Assembly (NCBI GenBank): GCA_045862995.1
Contig: BTVX01000005.1
Location: 91,972-155,971, forward strand
Length of the DNA stretch: 64,000 nucleotides
Direction: 5' to 3'
Source: UBA2387 sp019454665
GTDB lineage: Bacteria; Armatimonadota; Fimbriimonadia; Fimbriimonadales; Fimbriimonadaceae
Part shown: positions 46,832-56,400 of the stretch, piece by piece
Numbering within the stretch: the first letter of the stretch is position 1
How the letters are laid out: each line of letters opens with the position of its first letter
Translations under genes and position numbers: made by a program
Notes under the pieces: model-generated
The model's database searches: none
The model's input: only the letters and a program-made list of their open reading frames with translations
What the model was told of the DNA's origin: nothing

Positions 46832-49444
46832 ATGGACGAGGTTGGGATGCTGCCGCTGGACCCGGAGTCGGTCGGACTCTCGGCTCCGCTCTGCCGAGAC
46901 ATCCGGTTGCTCAACCGCTTGATCGGCGAGTTGATTCTCGAAGTCGAGGGCCCTGAGACTCTGGAGACGATCCGAAGGCTCTACGCGACGACGCGCGAGG
47001 ACTTTGGGGCCGACCCCTTCGACGCCATCCCGGAACTCAACGACCCCGAACGCGCGACAACCGTGGCGCGAGCCTACACCGTGCTCTTTCAACTCGTCAA
47101 TTTCGCCGAGCAGAAGGAGATCGTCCGCGTGAACCGGGCCCGACCCGAGCGACCCGAGTCCATTCGCCAAGTGGTCGAGGCTCTGCGCGCCCGCGGAGCA
47201 AGCGACGCGGAACTGCGTGTTTGGCTTGAGCAGCTTCTCGTCTCCCCGACGCTGACCGCCCACCCAACCGAAGCCCGGAACCGGGATGTGCTCAATCGGC
47301 TGGAGTCCATTGTTCGCAGCCTGGCGCGGCTTGATTACGAGGTCCCCACCGACCTCGATCGTCCGCTGGACGTCCAGAACTGGGATTTGACCGATCTCCG
47401 GCGCAATCTGGCCGCACTTTGGCGGACGCCCGAAGTGCTGGACGAGGGCGTTTCGGTGGAGCAGGAGGTGCGGCAGGCCCTCTACTACTTCGAGTCGAGC
47501 ATCATGCGCGTGGCCTCGTGGCTGGTCCGCGACTTCGAACAAGCCCTCGGCATCCCCAACTTGCCGCCCGTGTTGCGCTATCGCTCGTGGGTGGGCGGCG
47601 ATCGGGACGGCAACCCGAACGTCACGCCGGAGATCACGGCCCGGACGCTCTTGCTCCATCGGGAGTTGGCGACGCGTCGCTACGGCGAGCTGCTGGCCAG
47701 GCTGGAGACGGAACTCACCCAGGGAGCCCGGACCTCCGATGGAGCGCTGCTGCCGCACGCCTATGCCTCCCGTGTGGCCGCCATGCGCGCCAGACTCGCC
47801 AAAGGTGCCTACTCCGATGGGCCCGAGCTTGCCGCCGACCTTCTCGGCCTCCAGACGGCGCTGCGTGAGGACGGCTGCGACCTCTCGGCCAACACGGGCC
47901 TGTTGCCTCGGCTGATCCGTCAGGTGCAAACGTTCGGGCTCAACTTGGCCGGATTGGACGTTCGCGAACACAGCGCCGTGAACGAGGGGGCCGTAGCGGA
48001 GTTGCTGGGGGCCGCCGGATTCCCCGGCTACCGCGACTTGCCGGAGCGCGACCGGGTCACGATCCTGACCGCCGAACTGCTGAACCCTCGCCCCTTGGTC
48101 GGCGCCGATTGGCGCGGCAACGAGGCGACGCAGAAGGTGCGGGACCTGTACGCGGTGATCGCAGACGCTCACCGGCGCTACGGCCCCGATTCCGTTCCTT
48201 GCTCGATCATCAGCATGACGCATGGACCGAGCGACCTGCTCGAGGTGCTCTTGCTGATGAAGGACGCGGGTCTGTTGCGGCTCCGAGACGGGCAACCCTC
48301 GGGATCGCTCGACGTGGTGCCCTTGCTCGAGACCATCGAGGACCTGCAAGGCGCACGCGCCATGATGGGGGCCGTTTGGAAGAACCCCGCCTATGCCGCG
48401 TACCTGAGATCGCGGGGCAACCGCCAGGAGGTGATGCTGGGCTACAGCGACAGCGGGAAGGACGGCGGCTACCTTGCCGCCACATGGTCGCTCTACCGCA
48501 CGCAAGCGGCGCTCGCCGAAGCCGCCCAGGAGCACGGCGTTCGGCTATCGCTCTTCCATGGGCGCGGCGGTACGGTCGGGCGCGGGGGAGGCCGGGCGAA
48601 CCGCGCGATTCAGGCTCAACCGCCGGGTGCGTTCGACGGTCGCATCCGTTTCACCGAGCAGGGCGAAGTGATCGGGTTCCGCTACACGCTGAAGCCCATC
48701 GCCCACCGTCACTTGGAGCAGATTCTGTCGGCGTCCCTGCTCGCGTTGGCCACGTCCGGCGAACAGCCTTCGGACCCACCCGAATGGTGGGCTGCGATGG
48801 ACGATTTGGCGTCCACCTCTCTGGCGGCCTATCGCGACCTGGTCCATCGCGACCCGGACTTCTGGACCTTTTACTCGCAAGCGACGCCCATCGAGTTCAT
48901 GACGCAGCTCGCGATTGCGAGCCGACCGGTGTTGCGCCCCGATGGAGCGACCCGCACGATGGACGCATTGAGGGCCATCCCTTGGAACTTCGCATGGGTC
49001 CAGACGCGCTATGGGGTCCCTGGCTGGTACGGCTTGGGCACGGCGTTCGAAGCGCATGCCGAGCGGCTGGAGGTCCTTCAGGACATGGCTCTGCGCTGGC
49101 CCTTGTTCCGCACCCTGTTGGAGAACGTGGAGTTGGAGCTGTGCCGAGCGGAGTTGACCATTGCGGCCGAATATGCCCGCCAAGTGGTGCCCGCCGAACT
49201 TGGCGAGCGATTCCATCGGCGGATCGCCGACGAACACCGGTTGACTTCGGAGTGGGTGCGTCGGATCACCGGCAACGATTTGATGGCCACTTCGAAGGTG
49301 GTTCGGCAGACGATCGCCTTCCGCAACCCGATCGTCGCCCCGTTGCACCGCCTGCAGGCGGCGCTGATGCGTCGCGGGGCCGACCCCGGGGCCATGCTGC
49401 AGTGCATGATGGGCATAGCCGCGGGCATGCAGAGCACCGGGTGA
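46832..49444 (+). CDS. ppc: Phosphoenolpyruvate carboxylase
   Basis: An 870-residue anaplerotic enzyme making oxaloacetate from PEP and bicarbonate. The catalytic His is in PTLTAHPTEARNRD, GDRDGNPNVTPE binds metal, VMLGYSDSGKDGGYLAA and LFHGRGGTVGRGGGRANRA are the two strictly conserved loops, and the C-terminus ends MQSTG, close to the usual QNTG. Length is typical for bacterial forms. AAGGTGG immediately precedes the ATG, and TAAAAG lies 5 nt upstream. Allosteric sites cannot be judged by eye. Confidence 0.97.
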   Translation: MDEVGMLPLDPESVGLSAPLCRDIRLLNRLIGELILEVEGPETLETIRRLYATTREDFGADPFDAIPELNDPERATTVARAYTVLFQLVNFAEQKEIVRVNRARPERPESIRQVVEALRARGASDAELRVWLEQLLVSPTLTAHPTEARNRDVLNRLESIVRSLARLDYEVPTDLDRPLDVQNWDLTDLRRNLAALWRTPEVLDEGVSVEQEVRQALYYFESSIMRVASWLVRDFEQALGIPNLPPVLRYRSWVGGDRDGNPNVTPEITARTLLLHRELATRRYGELLARLETELTQGARTSDGALLPHAYASRVAAMRARLAKGAYSDGPELAADLLGLQTALREDGCDLSANTGLLPRLIRQVQTFGLNLAGLDVREHSAVNEGAVAELLGAAGFPGYRDLPERDRVTILTAELLNPRPLVGADWRGNEATQKVRDLYAVIADAHRRYGPDSVPCSIISMTHGPSDLLEVLLLMKDAGLLRLRDGQPSGSLDVVPLLETIEDLQGARAMMGAVWKNPAYAAYLRSRGNRQEVMLGYSDSGKDGGYLAATWSLYRTQAALAEAAQEHGVRLSLFHGRGGTVGRGGGRANRAIQAQPPGAFDGRIRFTEQGEVIGFRYTLKPIAHRHLEQILSASLLALATSGEQPSDPPEWWAAMDDLASTSLAAYRDLVHRDPDFWTFYSQATPIEFMTQLAIASRPVLRPDGATRTMDALRAIPWNFAWVQTRYGVPGWYGLGTAFEAHAERLEVLQDMALRWPLFRTLLENVELELCRAELTIAAEYARQVVPAELGERFHRRIADEHRLTSEWVRRITGNDLMATSKVVRQTIAFRNPIVAPLHRLQAALMRRGADPGAMLQCMMGIAAGMQSTG

Positions 49445-49533
49445 CCCGGTGCGATGGGTCTCGCGCGACAGCCTCGGCATTTGGATCGGTGGGCGGCCCA
49501 GGTTCAGCAGCCGCCGCCCGAACTCCAACGATG

Positions 49534-50040
49534 CTACCGCCCAGACACTTTCTCGGCGTGGTGGCGTACGAGCAGCCATCCGTCCCGCGTCAGGCGGTAC
49601 GTCTCCAAGAAGAGGGCCTTGGGAATCGGCTTGGCTTCGTCTTTGGGAATAATCCAGACTTCGTAGCTTGCCACGGCCTCCCTTTCTGACCGGGGCAACA
49701 CGCGAAGTCCGTGGATCGCCCACCGGTCAAACACCGGGCTCATCTGTCGGTACGCCTGCCGAGTGCCCTCGATCCACTGATCCTTCCCGCCGCGAAAGAC
49801 GCCGCCCGGAAAATGGTCCGCGAACTGGGCGCCCTCGAAGTCGTCGGCAATGCGGAAGGCCGGCGAGTCATTGGGCAGACTCCCCGCGCGTAGTCCCGCG
49901 CTCTGAGCCTCGAACCTGAGTTCGATCTCGCGTCGAAGGGATTGGGTCAGATCGTTGTTGGTGTCCATCTGCATCGTAGGCGACTCCGTGGCGATCAGCG
50001 AACCGAGAGCCAGCGCGCCAAGCGCAAGGACCAACCTCAC
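49534..50040 (-). CDS. Exported NTF2-like protein coupled to sigma factor gene
   Basis: A 168-residue protein with signal peptide RLVLALGALALGSLIA. Residues 35-165 look like an NTF2/SnoaL-type cone fold: AFRIADDFEGAQFADHFPGG, FRGGKDQWIEGTRQAYRQM, AVASYEVWIIPKDEAK and TYRLTRDGWLLVRHHAEKV. No catalytic residue can be named. Its GTG start overlaps the sigma factor stop as GTGA, so it is translated from the same mRNA. The sigma factor also ends in an NTF2-like domain, so the pair may share a ligand, one outside and one inside. Confidence 0.75.
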   Translation of the reverse strand: MRLVLALGALALGSLIATESPTMQMDTNNDLTQSLRREIELRFEAQSAGLRAGSLPNDSPAFRIADDFEGAQFADHFPGGVFRGGKDQWIEGTRQAYRQMSPVFDRWAIHGLRVLPRSEREAVASYEVWIIPKDEAKPIPKALFLETYRLTRDGWLLVRHHAEKVSGR

Positions 50041-51014
50041 GCCGCCCCTCCCGGGTAGGTGTACCCGTGGTGGGCATAAGATGTGCCGAGCGCTCGGGCG
50101 ATGTGGTCCAAGACCTCGGGGCAGAAGAAGTAAATCCGCAACTTGCCCACAGACGAACCGGCTGGCTCGAGTCGGAGGGCGTCCACGACTCGGCGACCGC
50201 CGATCGCCTCATCGAGGATGGCGACCACCTGCTTCCCATCCACCTGGACGAGCTGGGCCGTCTGGCTGGTCCACTCGCGGGACCATTCGGCAAGGCACGA
50301 TCGCCGGGCCGTTTCCCGCCCATACTCGTCCGCCACGCCGACGATCTCCACATGCACCTCGCGGGAGAGCGACGATGCCACCAGGTCGGGGTCTTTCTTC
50401 TGAAACGCGGTGAGGAACGTCTCGACCACCTGGCGTTGGCTGTCATCGAGCTCCCGCTCCGGCGCCTTCTCCTCATCCACTTCCCTGACGTTCATCAGAG
50501 TGGTTCGCGCACGGTGCAACGCGGATCGCACCGCTCCTTCGGTCATGTTGAGCATCGCCGCAGCCTCGGCGGCGGTGAATTCGAAGCCCTGTGTGAGCAT
50601 GATGACGACGCGTTGCAGCGGAGGCAACAACGTGACCAGCCGCTCAAGAGCGGGCAGGACTTCTACAGCGGCCAGCTCGGGTTCGGCGGCAACTTCGATC
50701 TCCGAGATCGGGACTTCGTGGTCTTTCCGTCTCCTTTGCTGGTCGATCCAGATGTTGGTCGCGACGCGAAACAGGAGCGCTCTGGCCGGAACGGACTGCC
50801 AGATATGGCTGAGGCGGGCAAAGGTCCTGGCCAGCGTGTCCTGAACCAGGTCCTCGGCGTCCCAGACCGAACCGGTCAGGCCGTAACAGAACCTCCACAA
50901 GTCGGGTCGCACGGTGGCGATGACTCGGTCGAAGGCGGCGCGAGAGGCGCGCACCGGTTCGCAAAGTTCGGCAAGGTCGGCCGAGTGTTCGGGCAATGGA
51001 TTCATGACACTCAT
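50037..51014 (-). CDS. ECF sigma factor with C-terminal SnoaL/NTF2-like domain
   Basis: A 325-residue sigma-70 family factor. Region 2 is WRFCYGLTGSVWDAEDLVQD with LFRVATNIWIDQQRRRK; region 4 is LPPLQRVVIMLTQGFEFTAAEAA followed by MTEGAVRSALHRARTTL. From about 195 a SnoaL-like domain (VVETFLTAFQKKDPDLVASSL) replaces the usual short end, as in ECF41/SigJ-like factors where this domain modulates activity without a membrane anti-sigma. ATG 51014 has AAGGG too close; ATG 51005 (spacing 12) is equally plausible. The next gene overlaps and encodes an exported NTF2-like protein. Confidence 0.88.
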   Translation of the reverse strand: MSVMNPLPEHSADLAELCEPVRASRAAFDRVIATVRPDLWRFCYGLTGSVWDAEDLVQDTLARTFARLSHIWQSVPARALLFRVATNIWIDQQRRRKDHEVPISEIEVAAEPELAAVEVLPALERLVTLLPPLQRVVIMLTQGFEFTAAEAAAMLNMTEGAVRSALHRARTTLMNVREVDEEKAPERELDDSQRQVVETFLTAFQKKDPDLVASSLSREVHVEIVGVADEYGRETARRSCLAEWSREWTSQTAQLVQVDGKQVVAILDEAIGGRRVVDALRLEPAGSSVGKLRIYFFCPEVLDHIARALGTSYAHHGYTYPGGAA

Positions 51015-51103
51015 ACCCTTAACAACGAGATTCGGGGCCCGAACCATACGGTCGGGCACGGAATCGCCATGAAACCGATAACCAATGCGAACGAGAAAGG
51101 ACT

Positions 51104-51455
51104 TGGTGGAGGCGGCGGGAATTGAACCCGCTTCCAAAACCGTCGCCCCGAAGGCGTCTACGAGCGTATCCTCGGTTTGAGTCTCGACCGCAGGCTATGC
51201 CCCGAGGCGGGCGCGCGCGGTACCAGCTCGATTGATTTAACCGGGTCGGCTCCGAGCAGAAGCCTTCCAAGCGATCCGGATTTTGCGTCGCTCCCGTTCA
51301 CCCGACCGGCTTGGGCGAGGGGACCGCGCGGTCAATTAAGCCGCGTAAGCGTAGTTGTTGTTCGCACTTACTGTGCTTGCCGCTTTTTACGAGGCCAGCG
51401 GCGCCTCGGCTCGCAACCAACGGTCGAACCGGCTCTGTCGAGCCCTTACGCCCCC
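51104..51455 (-). ncRNA. ssrA: Transfer-messenger RNA (tmRNA)
   Basis: 352 nt. The 5' GGGGGCG pairs with 3' CGCCTCC ahead of ACCA. The tRNA-like T arm is GCGGGTTCAATTCCCGC. The tag frame runs 51365-51336 on the minus strand and encodes ANNNYAYAA then TAA. It releases stalled ribosomes with SmpB (17269-17742) and marks the product for proteolysis. CATAAT at 51473-51468 is the likely -10, 12 nt before the mature 5' end, the same spacing as at tRNA-Ser. Confidence 0.96.
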
Positions 51456-51516
51456 GTTGTTCTGTGCATTATGACGCCTTTGCGACGCGGGACGTTCCTT
51501 GGTCCCAGCGGCCACT

Positions 51517-53154
51517 CTACAGCGACGGGTGTTTCTTGTGGAAGTCCGTGGCCCGCTGGACCATGGAGGCCACGCTGAGGATGGTGGCCTCGTCGTACAG
51601 GCGACCCACGAACGAGATGCTCCGCTGCCGTCCACGGTCGTCGCTGCCGAAGGGCAGCAGCACCTGCGGGTGGCCCGTGAGGTTCGTGATGGTGAGCGTG
51701 GCGAGCGCGCGCTCGGGCGCGACGAACAAGTCGAAGTCGCCGAACTGCTCCTCGAACCGCCGTTGGAGCAACGTGCGGCCGCGTTGGGCCTGCAGATACT
51801 CGACCGCGGGGACGTAGCGGTTGGCGCGATAGGTGATCGGCCACGTGGTGCGCGTGAGCCCGTCAATCTGGTCGGATCGCGTGAACGCATCGAAAGCGGC
51901 GGCGGCCTCCACACCAAGGATCACGCTCACCCCGGCCGGCATGGGGTCGAACTGGATGTGCTCCAGCTTGGCGCCCAAGCGTTCCAGAACCCTGGTTGCT
52001 TCTTCCGGCAGGGTGCCCAGGACGCCGATCTTGAGCTTGCCGAGATCGGCTTGCGGCTTGAAGTGGAACGGACGATCCACGGTGGCGGCATCGAGCGGGT
52101 CCGAGCCGTGCAGGGCGGCGAACACCAGGGCCGTATCCTCGACCTCGCGACAGATGGGGCCGACCTTGTCCATGGTCCAACTGACGGCCATCGCGCCCGC
52201 GCGGCTGGTTCGGCCGTACGTGGGGCGAAGCCCGGTGACGCGGCACTGGTGGGAGGGCGATACGATGGAGCCCAACGTTTCCGTTCCGACCGAAAACGCG
52301 GCCAAACCCGCGGCCATCGCGCACGCCGATCCAGCCGAGGAGCCGCTGGAGCCTTCTTCCAGGTTCCAGGGGTTGTTGGTGCGGCCCTTGAACCACTGGT
52401 CGCCCATCGCGAGCGCCCCGAGGCTGAACTTGCCCAGCATAACGGCCCCCGCGGCCCGCAACTTCTGGACCACCGTGGCGTCGGTGTCGAACACTTGGCC
52501 GGCGTAGGGCCCGGCGCCCCAGGTCGTGGGGATCCCCTTGGTGGCGAACAAGTCCTTGATGGCGAACGGCAGACCGTGGAGGGGGCCCCGGTACTTCCCT
52601 TGAGCGATCTCGCGCTCGGCCAGGCGAGCCTGCTCAAGCGCCAGCTCCGGCGTCAGGGTGACCACGCACAGGAGCTTGGGGTCGAGCCGTTCGATGCGGC
52701 GGAGGTAGAGGTTGGTGAGTTCGACGGGAGAGATGCGCCGCGCCCGGACGTGGGCCGCCAGTTCGCGCGCCGAAAGGAACGCGATCGCTTCTTCGCTGCT
52801 CGGCAAGGTTCGCGACTCGACGCGGGTGGTTCGCACGCTGGTTCCCGCGCGCGTCGTTGGCACGCGGCCCCACGGCTTGAACGGCGTCGGCGGTTCGATG
52901 GTGTAGTCAATGGGCATCGCGCGGACGGCGTCGAAACCCGCGGGGAACCCACGCACGGTTCGAAGGATGCCTTCGAGTTCCTCATCGGTGAACCCCAGTT
53001 TGAGCAACGGCTCCCAGGACTTCAGCAGCGCTGCGTCAATCGCGGGCGCCTCTTGCTCTTGCGCAGCGGCGCGAGTCGGCAGCGCTCCCGCGGCGGCCAA
53101 AGCGGCGAGGACACCGAGAAACTCCTTTCGCGAGACGTCTCCATCGAAGCCCAT
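51517..53154 (-). CDS. Exported amidase (amidase-signature family)
   Basis: A 545-residue serine amidase. The N-terminus SRKEFLGVLAALAAAGALP with ATRAAAQ-like cleavage looks like an export signal, possibly Tat-type though only one Arg is followed by Lys. The catalytic triad is Lys in LPFAIKDLF, Ser in EEGSSGSSAGSACAMA and the second Ser of the same Gly/Ser stretch. TNNPWNLEEGSSGSS is the family signature. Related GatA is cytoplasmic and shorter, so this is more likely a scavenging amide hydrolase. It follows a tiny membrane-protein gene by 4 bp. Confidence 0.9.
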   Translation of the reverse strand: MGFDGDVSRKEFLGVLAALAAAGALPTRAAAQEQEAPAIDAALLKSWEPLLKLGFTDEELEGILRTVRGFPAGFDAVRAMPIDYTIEPPTPFKPWGRVPTTRAGTSVRTTRVESRTLPSSEEAIAFLSARELAAHVRARRISPVELTNLYLRRIERLDPKLLCVVTLTPELALEQARLAEREIAQGKYRGPLHGLPFAIKDLFATKGIPTTWGAGPYAGQVFDTDATVVQKLRAAGAVMLGKFSLGALAMGDQWFKGRTNNPWNLEEGSSGSSAGSACAMAAGLAAFSVGTETLGSIVSPSHQCRVTGLRPTYGRTSRAGAMAVSWTMDKVGPICREVEDTALVFAALHGSDPLDAATVDRPFHFKPQADLGKLKIGVLGTLPEEATRVLERLGAKLEHIQFDPMPAGVSVILGVEAAAAFDAFTRSDQIDGLTRTTWPITYRANRYVPAVEYLQAQRGRTLLQRRFEEQFGDFDLFVAPERALATLTITNLTGHPQVLLPFGSDDRGRQRSISFVGRLYDEATILSVASMVQRATDFHKKHPSL

Positions 53155-53158
53155 GGGT

Positions 53159-53338
53159 TTACGCCTCCGGGTCGCGCTCCATGTCTGATTCGAGCGCGTC
53201 GAGCTTGTTCTCGAGCTTCCCCAAGAGCGTCCCTGGGTCGCCCAGTTCTTCGAGCAGCGGGCGCAACAACCGGTACATGGCGACGGTGGCGACTCCGGCC
53301 AGTCCGGTGATCAGAATCAGCTTGGGCGTAATCCTCAC
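53159..53338 (-). CDS. Small single-helix membrane protein, 59 residues
   Basis: GTG start, (V)RITPKLILITGLAGVATV: one hydrophobic helix near residues 6-22, then an acidic amphipathic tail (LLRPLLEELGDP; LGKLENKLDALESDMERD) that could form a coiled coil. A GGAG lies 3-4 nt before the GTG and TAAAAC 7 nt before. It ends TAA 4 bp before the amidase ATG, so the two are one transcript. Coding is inferred from this spacing and from the sensible helix/tail layout; no homologue is recognised. Confidence 0.6.
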   Translation of the reverse strand: MRITPKLILITGLAGVATVAMYRLLRPLLEELGDPGTLLGKLENKLDALESDMERDPEA

Positions 53339-53368
53339 ACTCTCCGTTTTACCCGCCCCAAACGGCTC

Positions 53369-53400
53369 GAGGGGCGCAGGCTCTTCAGCCCACGCCCCTC
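53369..53400 (-). terminator. Hairpin after the 1664-residue protein gene
   Basis: GAGGGGCG and CGCCCCTC form a perfect 8-bp stem, with GGCT/AGCC extending it inside. It lies 22 nt after the stop codon at 53423 on the minus strand. No U-tract, so a protective or weak terminator role is possible. Confidence 0.55.
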
Positions 53401-53422
53401 TGGTTTCGCGACCGCGTCGGGT

Positions 53423-56400
53423 TTAGCGCCTTCGGACTTGCAGAACGCCCGAGGCGACGCTGTCTTTGTAGCGGGCCGTCACGCGGACCGAGAGATCGCG
53501 GGAGACCTTGGCGGTGTTGATGGTGAACGTCGCCACCACCTTGCCGTTCTGGACCGTGATCGTCGCCGGAACCGGAACGACGCGGCTGTTGCTGCTTTCC
53601 AGCTGGATGACCAGGCCCGCCGGAGGTGCCGGGGCGTCAATCGTGACCGTGCAGGTCACATTCATGCCGCCCATCACCGAGGGCTGATCGAACTGGACGC
53701 CGAGGATGTCGAACGGATATTCCGCCAACACGTTCAGGGTCGTTTGCGCGCTCAGGGTACCGGTGGTCGCACGGATAGTGGCAACCACATCGGAGGTTCG
53801 CGGGGCCGTGGTCACCGTGAAGGTGGCCGTCGTTTGATTGGCCGGGATCGTCACCGTCGCCGGGACGTTGACCCCGGTGGTGTTGCTGCTCAGGGCGACG
53901 ACGATGCCACCTGTTGGGGCGGCCGCGCCGAGTCGGACGGTGCCCTGAGCCGACGTGCCCGCCACAACCAGGAACGGATCCACGGTCACAGAGAGGGTCG
54001 TCGGAAGGACGGTCACGTTTCGCGAGAGGATCACCGGACCGCGCGTCGCCGTGATGGTGACGGTGGTGTTCTGGACGACCGCGCGGGTGGTGGCGCGGTA
54101 GTTGAACGTCACCTCGGTCTCGCCAACGGGGACGACCACCTGGCTCGGCACTTCCACGATGTTACTGTTGACGGAGAGTGCGACCTGCACGCCTCCCGCT
54201 GGCGCCGGACGGTTGATGGTGATGGTGCCCGTTCCGTTTTCGCCGAGGTTGAGGGCAACCTTGTCCACGGTGAACGTGGTCAGCGCGACGGCGTCAATGA
54301 ACAGCGTGCCGCTGATGGCTTGCTGGTTGAGGCCGCCTTGTGCGGGGCGGGTGGCCGTGATGCGTCGTTGCGTGTCCGTGGCTTCGTAGGCCGTGGTCAC
54401 GGTGAACTCCTTGAACGTGTCGCCATTGGCGAACGTCAGGGTGCTGGGCGTGATGGTGTATCCGGCGGTACCGGCGTCAATGCTGAGGTTGACGGTGAAG
54501 TTCCCGCCGGCCTTCCCGTTCAGCGTCAACCTACCGGTGCTGCTCGACCCGCCCGCCACTCGGCCGGGGGTGAACGTCAGCGTGGCGAGGCTCGGGGGCA
54601 GCAGGGTGATCGTTTCCGTTCGACCGACTCCGAACAGGCTGGCCGTCACGGTGGGCGCCGAGACGTTCATGACGCCGTTGGTGTCGATGGTGAACGGAAC
54701 GCTGTCCTGGCCCTCGGGGACGGTCACCACGGCGGGGACGAGGACGAGGCCGGCATTGTTGGTCGTGAGCGTTACATTGACGCCACCGGTCGGCGCGGGT
54801 TCGAACAGTCGAACGCGACCCGTGGCAGCGTTGCCGCCGACGACCGTGTTCGGGCTGATCGAGAGCGAGGCGAGCCACGGGGTGACCGTGAGCACGCCCA
54901 CCGCGAAGTTGCCTTCTGCCGAAGCCTTCACTTCGACTGGCGTGACTGCGATGACCGCCTTGGGGAACACCTGGAATGTTCCGGTCGTGGCGCCGCCCGG
55001 GATCGTGATGACCGCCGTCGAGACGTCGCCCGCCACGGAGAAGCTGGCGCCTGCGGGATTGATGATGGTCAGCGTCACGTCAAGCCCTCCTGCCGGGGCG
55101 GGTTGAGTCAGCGTGACGGTTCCGGTCGCGGCGTTGCCCAGGCCTCCCGCGATTTGCGCGGGGTCGAAGGTGACGTCGAGAATCGAGGCGAGACCGAACC
55201 GCACTTTGACTAGGAAGCCATCCCGGTTGATATCCATCGGATACGTGGGCGGCACGCCGAACGGGCGGTTGACCGTGGTGGTGCCGAGGGCATCGGGGTT
55301 GACTTTGAACGCCGTGGCCGAGATCCACTGGGCGGGCAACCTCGTGGTCAGCGTGAAGAACGTCGGCGTGCCCGTCGAGGAGTAGAGCACGTAGTTCCGG
55401 AAGTTCTCGTGGTAGCCCATGACCCAGACATCGCCAAACCGGTCCACGAACGGTGCGTTGACTCCATCGTCGAGGAGTCCACCGATATAGGTGCCGTGGA
55501 CGAGCGTCCTGGCATTGGGCGACAGGACGAGCAGCCCACCTTCAAGGGATGGATACTGCGGCAGGGTCGGCTGGACGTTCGTGGCCTGCATCGCGTCGGG
55601 AGACGTAGGAATGGTGCCCATGACCACCGTGGTCGGCACCGGCGGATCGCCCGACCAGGCGATGACGTTGAATCCCACGTTCACGGTCACAAAGGCCCTT
55701 CCCGCCTGATCCACGGCGATGCCGGCGGGCACGACGGCATTGGTCGTGTTCAGGTGCGTGCTGTACAGGAGTTGCGAGGCGTCCTGGTTGATCTTGGTCA
55801 CGAACACGAGCGCATCGGCCCTGAAGTTCTCGCCGAAGACGTCGCGCGTTCGGGGGAAGTTGAACGATCGTGCGATGCCTGTGATGTAGGCGTTGCGCGC
55901 TCCATCCACGGCGACGGCCAAGGCGCCATCCGAACCGTTGCCACCCAGCAGGGCCGAGTACATGAGGTTGCCGGCGCGATCGTACTTGCGGATGAAGCCA
56001 TCCACGACTCGAAGCAGCCGGCCGAACTCGAAGACGCCAGGAGTGGTCACGAACCGCGGGCTCACCGCGGTATCCACGACGCCGGGGGTGGCGACGATTC
56101 CCACAACGTAGGCGCTGCCCTCGTCGTCGATCGCCAGGCCTCGTGCCGAAACGCTGACTTGAGTGCCCTGCAGATACTGGCTGCCCGACTGCTGGCTGAA
56201 CGTGCCGGAAGCTCCGTAGTTGACGCGCAACAGCCACGAATCCACCTGCTCGGGACCCACGGTCATTTCAGACAGGGGGCGCTCGCCGAGGAACACCAGT
56301 TCCACGGGGTCGTTCGGGGCGGGATTGTCTTTGGGCACGACCTTGAAGCCCCTGAGGATTTCGTCTTGGTCGAGGTGTCCAAAGATGAGGGCTTTGGTCG

